The position numbers were made by a program, and so were the translations under genes. 64,000 bases of DNA from positions 63,879,481 through 63,943,480 of the forward strand of contig CM061236.1 in assembly GCA_030848705.1 (NCBI GenBank). Reading direction: 5' to 3'. Source of the stretch: Heracleum sosnowskyi (Eukaryota; Streptophyta; Magnoliopsida; Apiales; Apiaceae). Below the pieces are notes generated by a model, which was not told the origin of the DNA, did not search any database, and saw only the letters and a program-made list of their open reading frames with translations. Numbering within the stretch: the stretch's first letter is position 1; each line of letters opens with the position of its first letter. Below, one piece after another: positions 32,695 through 44,353 of the stretch.

Positions 32695-35600
32695 ATGCAG
32701 GGCAACAGGAATAAAAGAGTCATATGGATCTTGGACAGTGGATGCTCAAGTCACATGACTGGTGATATAGCCCTGCTATCACATTTTGAGGAAAAGGCTG
32801 GCCCATCAGTAACCTTTGGAAATGACAACATTGGTTATACAATGGGATATGGCAGTGTTAAATCTGGAAATGTCATTATTGAAGATGTAGCATTTGTTGA
32901 AGGACTGAAGCATAATCTCTTGAGTATTGGACAGTTTACCAACAGAGGCTTCAAAGTGGAATTTGATGAAGACCTTTGTTCAATCTCAAAAAGGGAAAGT
33001 GGTGAAGTTGTTCTAACTGGTGTGAAGAAAGGAAGCTTGTTTGTAGCTAATCTCAAGGCTGCAGATAAGGGAGAAATTTGTTGTTTCTACACAAAAGCCA
33101 CAAATGAGGAATTCTGGCTGTGGCACAAGAAACTGTCTCACTTGAATGTTCAGGCAATGAACTCTGTAACCAAGAGAGAACTCATCAGGGATTTGCTTGC
33201 CTTGGAGTTTGTGCAAGATGGAGCATGTGAAGCTTGTCAGAAAGGGAAGATTAAAAGATCAAGTCACAAGAACAAGTTGCTCAATACAAACTCAAAACCT
33301 CTGCAACTAATTCACATGGACTTATTTGGCCCTGTGAATGTAATGTCCCTCTCCAAAAAGAAATATGCTCTGGTGATGGTAGATGACTATTCAAGATATA
33401 CTTGGGTGGAGTTCCTATTCTCCAAGGATGAAGCACCCCAAGTCATAATAGAGCATATCAAGAGAGTTGATAAAGAAGCACAAAGCACTGGTTCCTCTGT
33501 AGTTGCTTTGAGAAGTGATAATGGGACTGAGTTCAGAAATTCAACATTGTATGAGTTTTGCAAAGATAAAGGAATTTCTCAACAATTCTCAGCTCCTAGA
33601 ACACCTCAACAAAATGGAGTAGTTGAGAGAAAGAATAGAACTCTCATTGAAGCTGCAAGGACAATGCTGCTGGATGCAAAGCTACCCACTAGCTTTTGGG
33701 CTGATGCTGTTAACACAGCATGCTATGTGCAAAATAGAACATTAATCAATAAGAAGTCTGGCAAAACTCCTTACTCATTAATGACTGGAAAAAGAGCATC
33801 CTTCAAGCACCTGCATGTGTTTGGAAGCAAGTGCTTTATGATGAAAGATACCTCTGAGCATGTTGGAAAATTTGATGCTAAGGCATTTGAAGGTATCTTC
33901 ATTGGATACTCTCTGGAAAGGACAGCATACAGAGTGTTTGTACCTGAGCAACACAAAGTCATGGAAAGCATGGATGTTACCTTTGATGACAAGAAAACTC
34001 CAGGACTGAAAACAAGTGATCAAGACAGTGTGCTATTGAGATTTGAGAATCAAGGTTATCTTGAGGATTCTGAAAGTGAAGATGAACCCCCTGTTCAAAC
34101 TGTTCTAGAAAATGAAATTCTTGAAGTTGACAATCTTCTTCAAACACCTGTGCAAGGATTCACAAACACAGGGGGAGAAGAAGAGAATGCAACTGTCAAC
34201 CAAAATGAGATTGGAACAGATCAAGGAAATGAACAGGGGCACACAAGGAAATGGGACAGAGCCCACACTAGGGATCAAATCATTGGAGATCCTAGTGAGG
34301 GAGTTAGAACAAGAAGGGCAACATTAAATACATGTCTGTATAGCTGCTTTCTGTCACAAGAGGAACCTAAATTAATTGAAGAAGCTTTGAAGAATTCTGA
34401 TTGGATTGTTGCCATGCAAGAAGAGTTGAATCAATTTGAGAAAAACAAAGTATGGGAACTAGTGCCACCTCCAAAAGGAAAGAATGTTATTGACACCAAA
34501 TGGGTGTTCAGAAACAAGATGGATGAAGAAGGAGTGGTAGTAAGAAACAAAGCAAGGCTGGTTGCCAAAGGATATTGTCAGCAAGAAGGCATTGACTATG
34601 ATGAGACATTTGCACCTGTAGCTAGACTGGAAGCCATCAGAATCTTCCTGGCTTTTGCAGCTCACTCAGATTTTAAGGTGTATCAAATGGATGTGAAAAG
34701 TGTATTTCTCAATGGTGATCTTGCTGAAGAAGTTTATGTGTCTCAACCACCTGGCTTTGAGAGTGAAGACCTCCCAAACTTTGTGTATAGACTGCTCAAG
34801 GCACTCTATGGACTCAAACAGGCACCAAGAGCCTGGTATGAAACTCTATCTCAATTCTTTCTTGAGCATCAATTTACCAGGGGTACAATTGACAAAACCC
34901 TATTCTTCAAGAAGCATGGAAATGATATCATTCTTGTTCAAATCTATGTGGATGATATCATCTTTGGCTCTTCAAATGAAAAACTCTGTGAAAGGTTCTC
35001 TAAGTTGATGCAAAGTAAATATGAGATGAGTATGATGGGAGAGTTAACCTATTTCCTAGGCCTGCAAGTACATCAAAGGGAGGATGGCATCTTTATAAAC
35101 CAATCCAAGTATGTCAAGGATCTTTTAAAGAAGTATGGCTTAGAAGAGTCATCCCCAGCTAAAACTCCTATGTCTACTGCAATCAAGCTGGATGAAGACA
35201 AGAAAGGCAAGAGAGTTGATATCAAGGTCTATAGAGGAATGGTTGGATCCCTACTCTATCTCACAGCTAGCAGGCCAGACATCATGTTTGCCACATGCCT
35301 TTGTGCAAGGTTCCAGTCTGATCCCAAGGAATCTCACATGATGGCCATCAAAAGAATTTTCAAATATCTGAAGGGAACTCCTAATCTTGGGCTATGGTAT
35401 CCAAAGGGCACTGGGTTCAACCTGGTTGGTTACACAGATTCTGATTATGCTGGATGCAGGATTGACAGGAAGAGCACCTCTGGAAGCTGTCAATTCCTAG
35501 GTCAAAGGTTAGTGTCCTGGTTTAGTAAGAAACAACAGTCCACAGCAACATCCACAGCTGAGGCTGAATATATTGCTGCTGGAAGTTGCTGTGCTCAATT

Positions 35601-35904
35601 GCTTTGGATTAGAAATCAACTCATGGATTATGGACTAGTGTTAGAACACATTCCTCTGATGTGTGATAATACTAGTGCAATATCCATTGTAGCTAATCCT
35701 GTTAATCATTCTACTACAAAGCACATTGAGATCAGGTACCATTTCATTAGGGAACATGCTGCAAATGGTACCATAGAAGTCTCTTATGTTCCAACTGAGA
35801 AACAATTAGCTGACATATTTACTAAACCTCTGAATGAAGCCGTCTTCAACAGACTTGTGAGTGAAATTGGAATGCTCAATCCTTCATTCAGTTGTTCTAA
35901 GTAA
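32695..35904 (+). CDS. Pol polyprotein of element C (intact)
   Basis: 1069 aa. The frame opens at ATG 32695, directly after a TGA, so there is no overlap with gag. The ATG lies inside the conserved TGCAGGG; whether it is used or whether pol is joined by splicing is not known. Protease DSGC at about 14-17; integrase zinc site H144, H149, C178, C181; catalytic D209, D275 and E311 with 35-residue spacing; RT with YVDD at 751-754; RNase H with AEAEYI. It ends in TAA at 35902-35904. No break is seen, so integration and reverse transcription functions look complete in contrast to gag. Confidence 0.94.
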   Translation: MQGNRNKRVIWILDSGCSSHMTGDIALLSHFEEKAGPSVTFGNDNIGYTMGYGSVKSGNVIIEDVAFVEGLKHNLLSIGQFTNRGFKVEFDEDLCSISKRESGEVVLTGVKKGSLFVANLKAADKGEICCFYTKATNEEFWLWHKKLSHLNVQAMNSVTKRELIRDLLALEFVQDGACEACQKGKIKRSSHKNKLLNTNSKPLQLIHMDLFGPVNVMSLSKKKYALVMVDDYSRYTWVEFLFSKDEAPQVIIEHIKRVDKEAQSTGSSVVALRSDNGTEFRNSTLYEFCKDKGISQQFSAPRTPQQNGVVERKNRTLIEAARTMLLDAKLPTSFWADAVNTACYVQNRTLINKKSGKTPYSLMTGKRASFKHLHVFGSKCFMMKDTSEHVGKFDAKAFEGIFIGYSLERTAYRVFVPEQHKVMESMDVTFDDKKTPGLKTSDQDSVLLRFENQGYLEDSESEDEPPVQTVLENEILEVDNLLQTPVQGFTNTGGEEENATVNQNEIGTDQGNEQGHTRKWDRAHTRDQIIGDPSEGVRTRRATLNTCLYSCFLSQEEPKLIEEALKNSDWIVAMQEELNQFEKNKVWELVPPPKGKNVIDTKWVFRNKMDEEGVVVRNKARLVAKGYCQQEGIDYDETFAPVARLEAIRIFLAFAAHSDFKVYQMDVKSVFLNGDLAEEVYVSQPPGFESEDLPNFVYRLLKALYGLKQAPRAWYETLSQFFLEHQFTRGTIDKTLFFKKHGNDIILVQIYVDDIIFGSSNEKLCERFSKLMQSKYEMSMMGELTYFLGLQVHQREDGIFINQSKYVKDLLKKYGLEESSPAKTPMSTAIKLDEDKKGKRVDIKVYRGMVGSLLYLTASRPDIMFATCLCARFQSDPKESHMMAIKRIFKYLKGTPNLGLWYPKGTGFNLVGYTDSDYAGCRIDRKSTSGSCQFLGQRLVSWFSKKQQSTATSTAEAEYIAAGSCCAQLLWIRNQLMDYGLVLEHIPLMCDNTSAISIVANPVNHSTTKHIEIRYHFIREHAANGTIEVSYVPTEKQLADIFTKPLNEAVFNRLVSEIGMLNPSFSCSK

Positions 35905-36618
35905 ATATGCTGGTTAATAGTTGCAGCAGTAAATTTTCACTGTATTTAAATGATCTATTTGTTTGGAGTGAAAATTAGCTGAGATATGATTTATAAATAT
36001 TTCAGTATTTTACTGCATATTTTTCAAAATCATATTTGTTAGTGGAGTTGTGAGCTTTTGAGACATCTCGATATAGATGATTTTCAGAGTTCACGACATA
36101 GTTCAAATTAAACAGACTTATATCGCAAACTGTTGAGATTGTGAGACTTCGCGACATAGTTCATTTCATGAGTTTGCGACATAGTTAATTTTATGACTTC
36201 GCGACTTCGAATAACTATATCGACAAGTCTCCATAGTTGACAGAATTTTGATTTAAATTAATTTTATTTCAAAATTTGATAAAAGTCTGACAAATTGCTT
36301 AAAATTCCTAAAAGAGAGCTTTAGACAGGGTATTTCTACTATATCGCAAAGTCTCCCCGATCCTTTCATTTTGAAGACTTTGCGACATAGTTCATTGTTG
36401 AGACTATGCGATATACTTTGCAAGACTTTACGGTACAGGCCACTTTTGACTTCGCGACATACAGATAGACTGTACACATTCATAACTCCATATCGTAGTG
36501 TCTCTATCATATAAATACCTTTTTCTAACCGTTTGCAACTTTTCATCTTGTCAATTGCTCTCAAACTTTCTAACCTAAGCACAAATTCTCTACTCTCTTT
36601 CTTACTCTCTCTCTTGAA
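35905..36618 (+). promoter_or_regulatory. Post-pol spacer of element C with motif array, presumed ORF3 promoter
   Basis: 36069-36500 carry ten or more variants of GACTTCGCGACATAG and TATCGCAAAGTC, the same word family as in the LTR and in both orientations. A TATA box follows at 36510-36517, and then a T/C-rich leader up to the ATG at 36619. This is the layout of a complete plant pol II promoter within the element. Confidence 0.6.
36510..36517 (+). promoter_or_regulatory. Internal TATA box before element C ORF3
   Basis: TATAAATA, 102 bases before the ORF3 ATG and just after the motif array. The leader between is pyrimidine-rich (CTCTCTTTCTTACTCTCTCT), as in many plant 5' UTRs. Confidence 0.6.
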
Positions 36619-39600
36619 ATGGCACCCAAATCTCAAACAGTATCATCCTCTATTCCTTTAACCATCCCCAAAGAAACAAATCTTCTCACCATTCCCTCTG
36701 AGGCTGAGGCTAAACCCAGGTACAAGTGTTTTGTACGGTTCCTGAACGATTCCTACCTCAGCCAAGCCCTAACCTTGAACCCCACGTTGTATGTTGATGT
36801 ATTGGAAGGATTTTGGCGAACGGCGTTGGTTTCTACAATGGCCAGGGAAGATGGAACTTCGTTCCAGGAGATAGCTTGTTCAATTGGAGGCAAACACTTC
36901 CAGTTTGGGGAGAAGGAGATAAATGAAGCTTTAGGGTTCAAGGTGGAGGGTCATGACCAAGAAGCTACTGATGCTCAAATAGTAGACTTCATGACCTTCA
37001 TTCAGTATGCGGATGAGATAGATACTGGAAAGCTGAATAAGAAGTTTGTAAGAAGGGAGTGGTCATTTCTATTTGATGCACTCCAGAAGGTGTTCCTTTG
37101 CAGAAAGACAGGATGGGACCATATCAGTCACATTGCTGTGAAGCTGGCCTATTCCCTAGCCTACAATCAGGAAATCAATGTTGGAGCAATAATCGTCAAG
37201 GAATTGACTCAAAGGCTAGGGAGGACAGTCCGTGGAAGAGGTAATGACATCTTTTACCCTCGCTTCCTTCAAGTTATTTTAAATTATCTTGATGCTAATG
37301 TCCATGACTTGGAGGGTATTGATAAATCAAAGATGGCTTATTCCAAGTCCATGTCCAAGATTCTGTTTGGTTCATTGGACACAAGGAATCAAGTGGATGT
37401 GATCTTGAGTGTGACCCCGCATATGCAGGACACATTCGCGTCTTATCCACTTGATAAGCCCATATACCATGCTCTTTCCTGGACAGGGGAGGCTGAGACT
37501 GAAGGAGCATCACAGTCTAACCCAAGCCTCCCTATCCCATCCAGCAACCCCACTGTAAACACCACTGTAGAGGTTAGTCAGCCAAGTGCATCAATCTCTC
37601 AAAAGGTTGATGTTACTAAAAAGAAGAAGAAGAGAACCTTAGCTATTATCCATGAATCTGTAGAGTTAGCAAGTGAGATTCCTGAGTCACCTCTCACCAG
37701 ACCAAAGAAGAAATCAAAATCTGTAGCCACCACTGCATCCTCTCAACAGGATTCAGATGTGCAAAAAGGGGTACACCTGCTACTGTCCATGGCCTCTCAA
37801 CAGGTCATGGGTATTGAAAAGAGCAGCCTCCCCACTGCAAGTTGTAACGAGTCTGCACCGGGTCAAGACCTCACTCTTGACCCTAGGAGTGATAAGGGTG
37901 ATCAAACACTAAGTGGAGAGCACATCAATGTTGAAACTCCTCCTATTTCTCAGGGGGAGTTGCCAAAATCTAATCAGCACCCCACTTCTCTCTCAGATTC
38001 TTCCACTAAAATTTCTTCTGAACAAGAGAGTCATTCTCATGACAATCTTGCCCTTGATCAATCACAATCCAGCCCTGTGATTGAGCCAACTTCAAGTGAC
38101 ATGGTGCTTGACACTGTGCTCACCACTCAGGACCCACATTCAGTTGGTCAGGGAATGCATGCTGAGGCATATCCTAATGACACCAACACAAACATGGAGG
38201 ATTCACCAGTTTTCACTGGAGACTCTGTGCCAAATTCTCCCATCCTTAGGGATGTGGAACTGTCTTCACAGACATATAGGGCTGATGTTGTAACACATCC
38301 CATTTCAATGGAGACAACATCAGACCCTGCAGCCATTCCAAGGCTGGAGGAGACTCAAACTCACACATCTCATGAAGTGCCTAGCACTAGCTCTCACTTG
38401 GCTCAGGCCACAATGTCAGAATGGCTGAAGCCTGTGCACCATGACAGGCCTTCAGGATCATCATCTGTGCCTTCCCAAATGACAGAAGAAGCTATTCAAG
38501 ATCTCCATGTGGCACAGATTGATGAGTTCTCAAAGATAGCTCAACATCTCCTCACCTCCAACCTTCCAAATGCTGATTATGAAGCTATCCTGCTATGCCA
38601 TAAGGAGGATGTTGAAGCTCAACAGGAGAAGATTGTGGATGCAGCTGAACCAGAGGGGAATGTGGATGCCTGGTTGGATGCTAAGAGGACTCTCAAACTC
38701 AAAGATGCCCTGGCTTTTGTGAGAGAAGAATACCTCACCTCTCTGGGCTCCAATGCTAAGGATCTTTCTCCTGTTGCCATCTATGAGGCTGTAAATGATG
38801 TGTACAAGAACCAGTTGAAGGCTCTGCATTATCTTGGGAAAGGGCTTCAATCAGAGATTTCTTCAATTCAGGAGGAGACAGACAGATCCCTCACTAAGCT
38901 CAGAAACTCTTATCTCTCTGATTTTCCCAAGGTGGATGGTATCCTCAAAGAAGTCCAGAAAACCTCCACAAATGTGTCCATGATGGATGTGACTCTTGCC
39001 ATGGTCACAGACAACATCAAGAAACTGGCTTCTACACTGGAAAATCAAGCAAAAACTACCATCACCACCAATGCTATGTTGAATGTCATGTGGAAAAATC
39101 AGTATGGTGATAAGCTGGTGGATGAAGTCCCTCTGTCAGACATCTCCAAATATGACTTTGCCAGGGTCAAAGATCAATCTCTAAACTCCTTCAAGTCTCA
39201 ACAATTATTCTCCAAGGTGGATGGCTTAGAAAGAGAAGTGGCCTCTCTCAAGGATGAAAACAGAATGCTATCTACATCCTTAAGCCAACTCAATGACAAA
39301 CTAGATGATCAAGGCACCAACACAACAAACATTTTGCTGGTGCAGCAACAAATGATGACTTCAATGATGAGATCCATGAACCTGCCTATTCCTGGGGAAG
39401 CTCAAGACGTTTTGTCTGATCCCAAGCCTAAGGGGGAGAAAGGAAAGGAGGCCATTGTGAAAAAGAAAGGGGGAGTACCTGCCAAGCAGTCAAAGCTTAA
39501 GGGCAAGCTCACTGAAGAGACAATACAGCCAATCATACTTCCCTCTGTAGAGGTCATAAATGAACAAGGTCAGAAAAGCACAGTCACCACAACCTTCTAT

Positions 39601-40593
39601 CCATCCACAATGCCTAAAGACATCTCAACCTCTCAACCTGCTATACCTACTCCTATTGCTAAACCTATCCAAGCTACACTTATCACTGAAGCCAAGCTAT
39701 AGGAAGTTGCCAATTCTCACATCTATCATGATGAGGCCTTCCTGGAGTTTCTGAAAGCCACCTACAAGAATGCTCAAGGAGATGCACAAGCATACAGACA
39801 GAAGCTCAGGGAAAGCATCAAGTACTTCACAGTTGCAGTAAGGAAAATCAGGGATGTTTATCTGAGAGAAATAATCATGGTATGCAAGGACAACTGCTTG
39901 TGGCACTTAGCATTTCAAACTCTGGAGAAACTGAAGTTCACTGAAGTGTCAATAATTCTGGAGTTGATTGAGAAGAGTGGGGTTAACAATAAAAGTCTTT
40001 ATAATGACTTGGAGATGGACCAAAATCAAAGACTGCCTGAGGTCATACCAAAGCCAAGGACAGTAATTTTTCAAAGTCTATCCAAAGTTAGAAGTATTGA
40101 CCAACTTGTCATTCCCAAAGATCTGACAATGAAGAATAACACAAAGATCAACCAGGTGCTGCAAATGCTAAGAGCAAAGAAAGGAATCAAGACAGCAGAG
40201 GAATTAGAGATGATTAACATTCTACAATCTTTTCTGATTCATGGTGCTTTGCCTGATTCTGTCAAAGAAAAGAACATGAAGAAGGATGGGGAGGATGATG
40301 ATGAGGAGAAAACCTACAGGAGGAGATCTCATTCAAGGAGTGATAAGGATGGACCAAGTGACAGCAGCAGGAGCAAATCTTCCAAGAAATCTAAAGATAC
40401 TGGTGATGACACAAAGGGGGCAAAGGAGACAGTGAAGAGAACTAGGAGTGGAATTCAGCAAGTCATTGAAGAAATGACTGCTAGAGATGATATTCTAATG
40501 GCAATCTCTGAGATAAAGAAGAATGAAGAAATGAGGAAGAAGAAGATCTATGATGACTTCTTAGAGAAACAATTGGAAACAGAAGCTATGTAG
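36619..40593 (+). CDS. ORF3 of element C (one in-frame TAG)
   Basis: 1027 aa to TAG at 39700-39702. The same frame then stays open for 297 more codons to TAG at 40591-40593. Residues about 30-230 are the conserved ORF3 domain with REWSFLFDA and YPRFLQVILN. A Ser/Thr/Pro-rich middle, a helical coiled-coil-like region (about 630-930) and a Lys/Ser/Asp-rich tail follow. The TAG may be a fresh nonsense mutation or a readthrough site; the following bases (GAAGTT) are not a strong readthrough context. Function unknown. It shares domain order, but little sequence, with ORF3 of A and B. Its own upstream promoter region suggests separate expression. Confidence 0.75.
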
Positions 40594-40738
40594 CTCAAGG
40601 AAGAATTCTGTAAGCTTAAATTTCCAAGTTGTTATCAAATTCTGTGCTTAACTGTATCTTCCTTATATCTGTTCTTTTTATGTTAGTTAGGCTTGTTATC
40701 AGACATGAAATTGTGCCTAAGGGTCTTACTCACAATTT
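40594..40738 (+). other. 3' untranslated stretch of element C
   Basis: Short AT-rich tail between the ORF3 stop and the polypurine tract. Nothing else recognised. Confidence 0.6.
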
Positions 40739-40746
40739 GGGGGAGA
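40739..40746 (+). other. Polypurine tract of element C
   Basis: GGGGGAGA one base before the 3' LTR. Confidence 0.87.
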
Positions 40747-40747
40747 T

Positions 40748-42024
40748 TGTTAGGCTCAAGACATGTCTGAATACCACTATTAACAAGCCTACACCATGTG
40801 ACTATGTCACATTACATGACCTAGTGATTTCTATCACTGGGATATAGTATAGGTCTCTAAATGTACTTGTCTTGTTCTCATGAACATTTGCTTGATCATG
40901 TATGCTCAAATTTATAATGAGCTTAGTAAAGTTTCTTGCATCTAGATTGTATATAGGCCATTGAATAATTATCCTGGTAGAAGTTCAGAAGTGTTCATGC
41001 AGCAGGATAGAGTTGAATAAGGCTATGAAGAAATAAGTTGCAGGAATTTGTCTAAGGCATTATATAGCAAAGTCAAAAGAAAGCTATGTCGTGAAGTCAC
41101 CAATATCCATGTCGTGAAGTACTATATCGCATAGTCCATTTTGTACTATGTCGAGAAGTCCTCAAGACACATGTCGTGAAGTGTTGAAGTCAGCAAAGTC
41201 AAAAGAGCCTAGATCGTGAAGTCCTCAGAAGCCCTATGTCGCATAGTCATCAAATGACCTATGTCGCATAGTCATCAAATGACCTATGTCGCATAGTCAT
41301 CAAATGACCTATGTCGCATAGTCATCAAATGACCTATGTCGCAAAGTCTTCAAAGGCTATATCGCGTAGTCCTCACAAGGGAGATCGCGAAGTCAGGGAT
41401 AAAGTGGAGTTCACGATATCAACACTTAGCCGTTTATAACAAGACAAATCAAGGTACAGAACCAAGAATCAAAGGAGACAAATATTGAAGCATTTGTTCT
41501 GGCAAGGTGGTCCAAAGAACAGATGGCAAATCTACAGCTAAACTTGGAGAGAAAGATAAGAGACAAGCAGCTACAGAAACGGGAAAGACTCCGAAAAGCA
41601 GGTGGTCCTTCCTGACACAGTGAACTTCTTATGGCAGGACAAGTTGGACCTTCAGAAGGGGTAGCTGTGTAATATTGTGTGTGCCTAGTTTGTATAGGTG
41701 AATATATATATAGTGCACACACAACTGTAAGAAGTGAGAGAGATACACATAGTAATTTGCTAAGCTCTTTTCTCTGTAAGCAAGCAAGTTCAGACTGTTC
41801 TTGTTTAGAAGCCAGAAATTCGATTGTGAATTTCCTGGAAAGCTGTAGTATTTAATTTGCTTATACAAAGTAGATTAAAGTGATTGAGTGTGTTATTTAC
41901 TTTCTGCATATTACATATCATAATCACATACAGTTGTTTACTTAGGTTTCAAGAATCGAAAAATATATCAAACTATCCATTCACCCCCCCTCTGTCTAGT
42001 TTCTAGTAGTATTCATTTCTAACA
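40748..42024 (+). repeat. 3' LTR of element C
   Basis: 1277 bp, two differences from 30064-31340 by eye. It is followed by target duplication agatt at 42025-42029. Confidence 0.95.
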
Positions 42025-42097
42025 AGATTTAAATTCTAATTAAAAACAAAATAATTTTTGAATTTTGATTGATCAATCAAGTTGTATGTATAATACA

Positions 42098-42448
42098 GTG
42101 ATTGATTTTTTAGGGTTTTGTGTGGCTATATAATTCACCCTTAGGACACATAGAAAATTCGTACAACCTCTCTTCGCCAACAGGTACAAAACTTTGTGCT
42201 GCTTTCAATTTGATAATACAGTGATTTTAATGCCATGTGTTTATCTCATACTATTCGTTTGTTGATTAGACCAGTAATATGATTCATGCCTGCTTTAAGC
42301 AGTAAAATGTTTTCTATATGCTATTAATTATTTTGTCTCCGGTTTATGTATGTGTTGACTTTGGGAAATATTTGATTTATCGAATAAATAATTAAGTTTA
42401 TTTAAGTTTCGTATTTAGATTAATAGTCTGAAAAGTCGGGCTATTATA
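42098..42448 (+). repeat. Partial 5' LTR of the gag-only element
   Basis: Aligns with the 3' half of 44354-44947 (shared GATTTTTTAGGGTT and GTGTGGCTATATAATTCACC) with a 27-bp extra piece here. The upstream half of the LTR is missing; the diverged 373-bp repeat unit lies there instead. Confidence 0.75.
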
Positions 42449-42561
42449 GTTGGCATCAGAGCCTAGGTTCGAATCCCTGTAGAATACCTTTAGGTTTGAC
42501 CTGTGAGCTTGGGCTTATGTTTTGTGATATAATGTTATTTTGTTATCTCGAAATTTTGTAG

Positions 42562-43026
42562 ATGTCAGGAAACGATTCGTTTAGCAAGAAGGTATCTTAT
42601 AGTACCTTAGATTCTTATAGTAAATTTTGTTATAAGAAGGTATCTTATAGTAAATTTTGTTACCCTAGCGAGGATGGCTACGAGAGTGACGATTCTGTGA
42701 ACCGACCTTACCCCGATGAAGCTGTTAATGAGTCCTTAGAGGAAGATCCAAAAGATGCAGAAATTCGAATTTTGAGGGAGCTGAACGAGCACTACATGGA
42801 AAGAATGACGCTCGACGATGAAAAGATATATAACGCACTAGATACATTGAAGACCCGAACAGAAACGGTGGTAAGAGTCATCTCCAAGGTCTGTGGAATG
42901 TCATTAAGAAACTGGTGTCGTCCAGGACAAAAAAAGGCAATGAAGAGCATTTTTATGGAGACCCGAAGATGGGTCAAGAAGACTCGGAAGGACGTAGAGA
43001 AGGACCTAGAACGCTTATATGATTGA
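42562..43026 (+). CDS. Leader ORF of the gag-only element, 154 aa
   Basis: An intact ATG-started frame between the primer site and gag. The N-terminus is repetitive: KKVSYSKFCY occurs in two overlapping versions, from a tandem duplication of the DNA at about 42585-42660. An acidic middle and a basic, helical C-terminal half follow (ends with Lys/Arg/Glu-rich sequence). I know no matching domain. It stayed open while the gag after it gained stops and a frameshift. It could be a captured or accessory gene of the element, or chance survival. Confidence 0.45.
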   Translation: MSGNDSFSKKVSYSTLDSYSKFCYKKVSYSKFCYPSEDGYESDDSVNRPYPDEAVNESLEEDPKDAEIRILRELNEHYMERMTLDDEKIYNALDTLKTRTETVVRVISKVCGMSLRNWCRPGQKKAMKSIFMETRRWVKKTRKDVEKDLERLYD

Positions 43027-43261
43027 TTTAATTCTATTATTATGATTCACGAGAGTGCAAGAGATATTTTTAGAATAAGACCTTAGCTACTATGAGTGTT
43101 TAGCTATGAGAAACCTTATAATTTGATTTTGTTTTGATATTTGGATTTTGCTGGAATAAATTAAGTATTAATATGATTTAAATTTGTGTTTTACCTATTT
43201 ACATATTGTTTTAAGTTTATTATTTGAGTGTAAGAGGAATTATTTTATTGTTTTAGAAAAT

Positions 43262-44271
43262 ATGGACGGACAGAACAACGATCAGAACAACAATGGGAAC
43301 TCGGGCGATCAGGGTGGCAATAACAATGGAGGTGGCAACAACAATGAAGATGGAAATGTCTTTGACCAACTGGCTGAAACTCTAGATGTACTCGTGAATC
43401 AGCAACCAAGGCAACAAAGCATCGTCTCTCAGTTCAAGCGTTTGAACCCGCCAACTTTTGATGGGGCAACTGACCCAACGATCGTCGAGATGTGGATACA
43501 AGAAATGGAGAAAGCTTTTGGACTTCTCGGTAGCAATGAGGAGCAGAAGTTCGCCTTATCTGTGTATCAACTTCAAGGAAGCGCTTATGACTGGTGGCTC
43601 ATGGAGAAAAAAAAAAGAACGAGTCTGTAACCACTGAAGGATACCTAGAACCGTATTCATGGGCAAAGTTCAAGAAGGATCTAGAAGACAAGTACTTTCC
43701 TAGAACCATTCGTCTGCATAAAGAGAGGGACTTCATTCGGCCCGAGCAAGGTAGGAAGACTGTCATCGAATATGAAGCATAATTCGCGAAGCTTTCAAAG
43801 TATGCACCTACTTTGATCTCAGATGAAACCAACAAATCAAGGAGATTGGAAGAGGGACTTCGGAGTGACATCAGGAATTCTGTAGCGTTGTTTGAACTTC
43901 AGACGTATGAGGCTGTCCTCAACAAGGCTCTAGTGATCGAGATGGGCTTGGCAGAATCTGAGAAAGCAACGGACAACTAGAACAAGAAGAGGTTCACTCC
44001 AACTAGTGGATTTTCGTCTCAAAGAGGACCCTTTAAGAAGCAGCACGTCTACGATCAGATTGGAGGCCAGGGTGATAGGGAGATATGTTCGAGGTGCGGT
44101 AAGAACCATCCAGAAAAGGATTGCCGATGGAACACATGTGCTTGTTTTCACTGTGGAGAAGTAGGACACAATATTTCTGAGTGCCCACACAATCCACCAC
44201 CAAGGAAGGGAGCAGATAAAAATACCAGTACTCAACGTGTATTTATGCTCACAGGAAGTCGCACCAACTAA
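43262..44271 (+). pseudogene. Gag of the gag-only element (frameshift and stops)
   Basis: Starts at ATG 43262 with an Asn/Gly/Gln-rich segment. A typical Ty3/gypsy capsid core follows, with PPTFDGATDP, an EEQK segment, and DWW before WAKFKKDLEDKYFP. Phase is lost in an A10 run at 43607-43616. Stops are TAA 43780-43782 and TAG 43978-43980. Two zinc-knuckle-like motifs follow near 44090-44180, the second CFHCGEVGHNISEC. No protease follows; the frame ends at 44269-44271 before the purine tract. Not functional now. Confidence 0.8.
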
Positions 44272-44353
44272 GGTGCCATTTCTTTTCACGTATGACTTAT
44301 TTTCTTTTAAATTTTGAGAATTTGGGGACCAAATTCTTTTAAGGAGGGAAGAA

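Larger units (their letters stand above)
30064..42024 (+). mobile_element. Element C: very young Sirevirus-type Ty1/copia retrotransposon with truncated gag
   Basis: A 12.0-kb plus-strand element with LTRs of 1277 bp each (30064-31340 and 40748-42024) that differ at two positions by eye. Target duplications agatt are at 30059-30063 and 42025-42029. Order: LTR, primer site, short leader, gag lacking its N-terminal domain and first knuckle, intact pol, 0.7-kb spacer with a motif array, ORF3, polypurine tract, LTR. The near-identical LTRs show a very recent insertion although the gag is incomplete, so the element was probably packaged by another copy's proteins. Confidence 0.96.
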
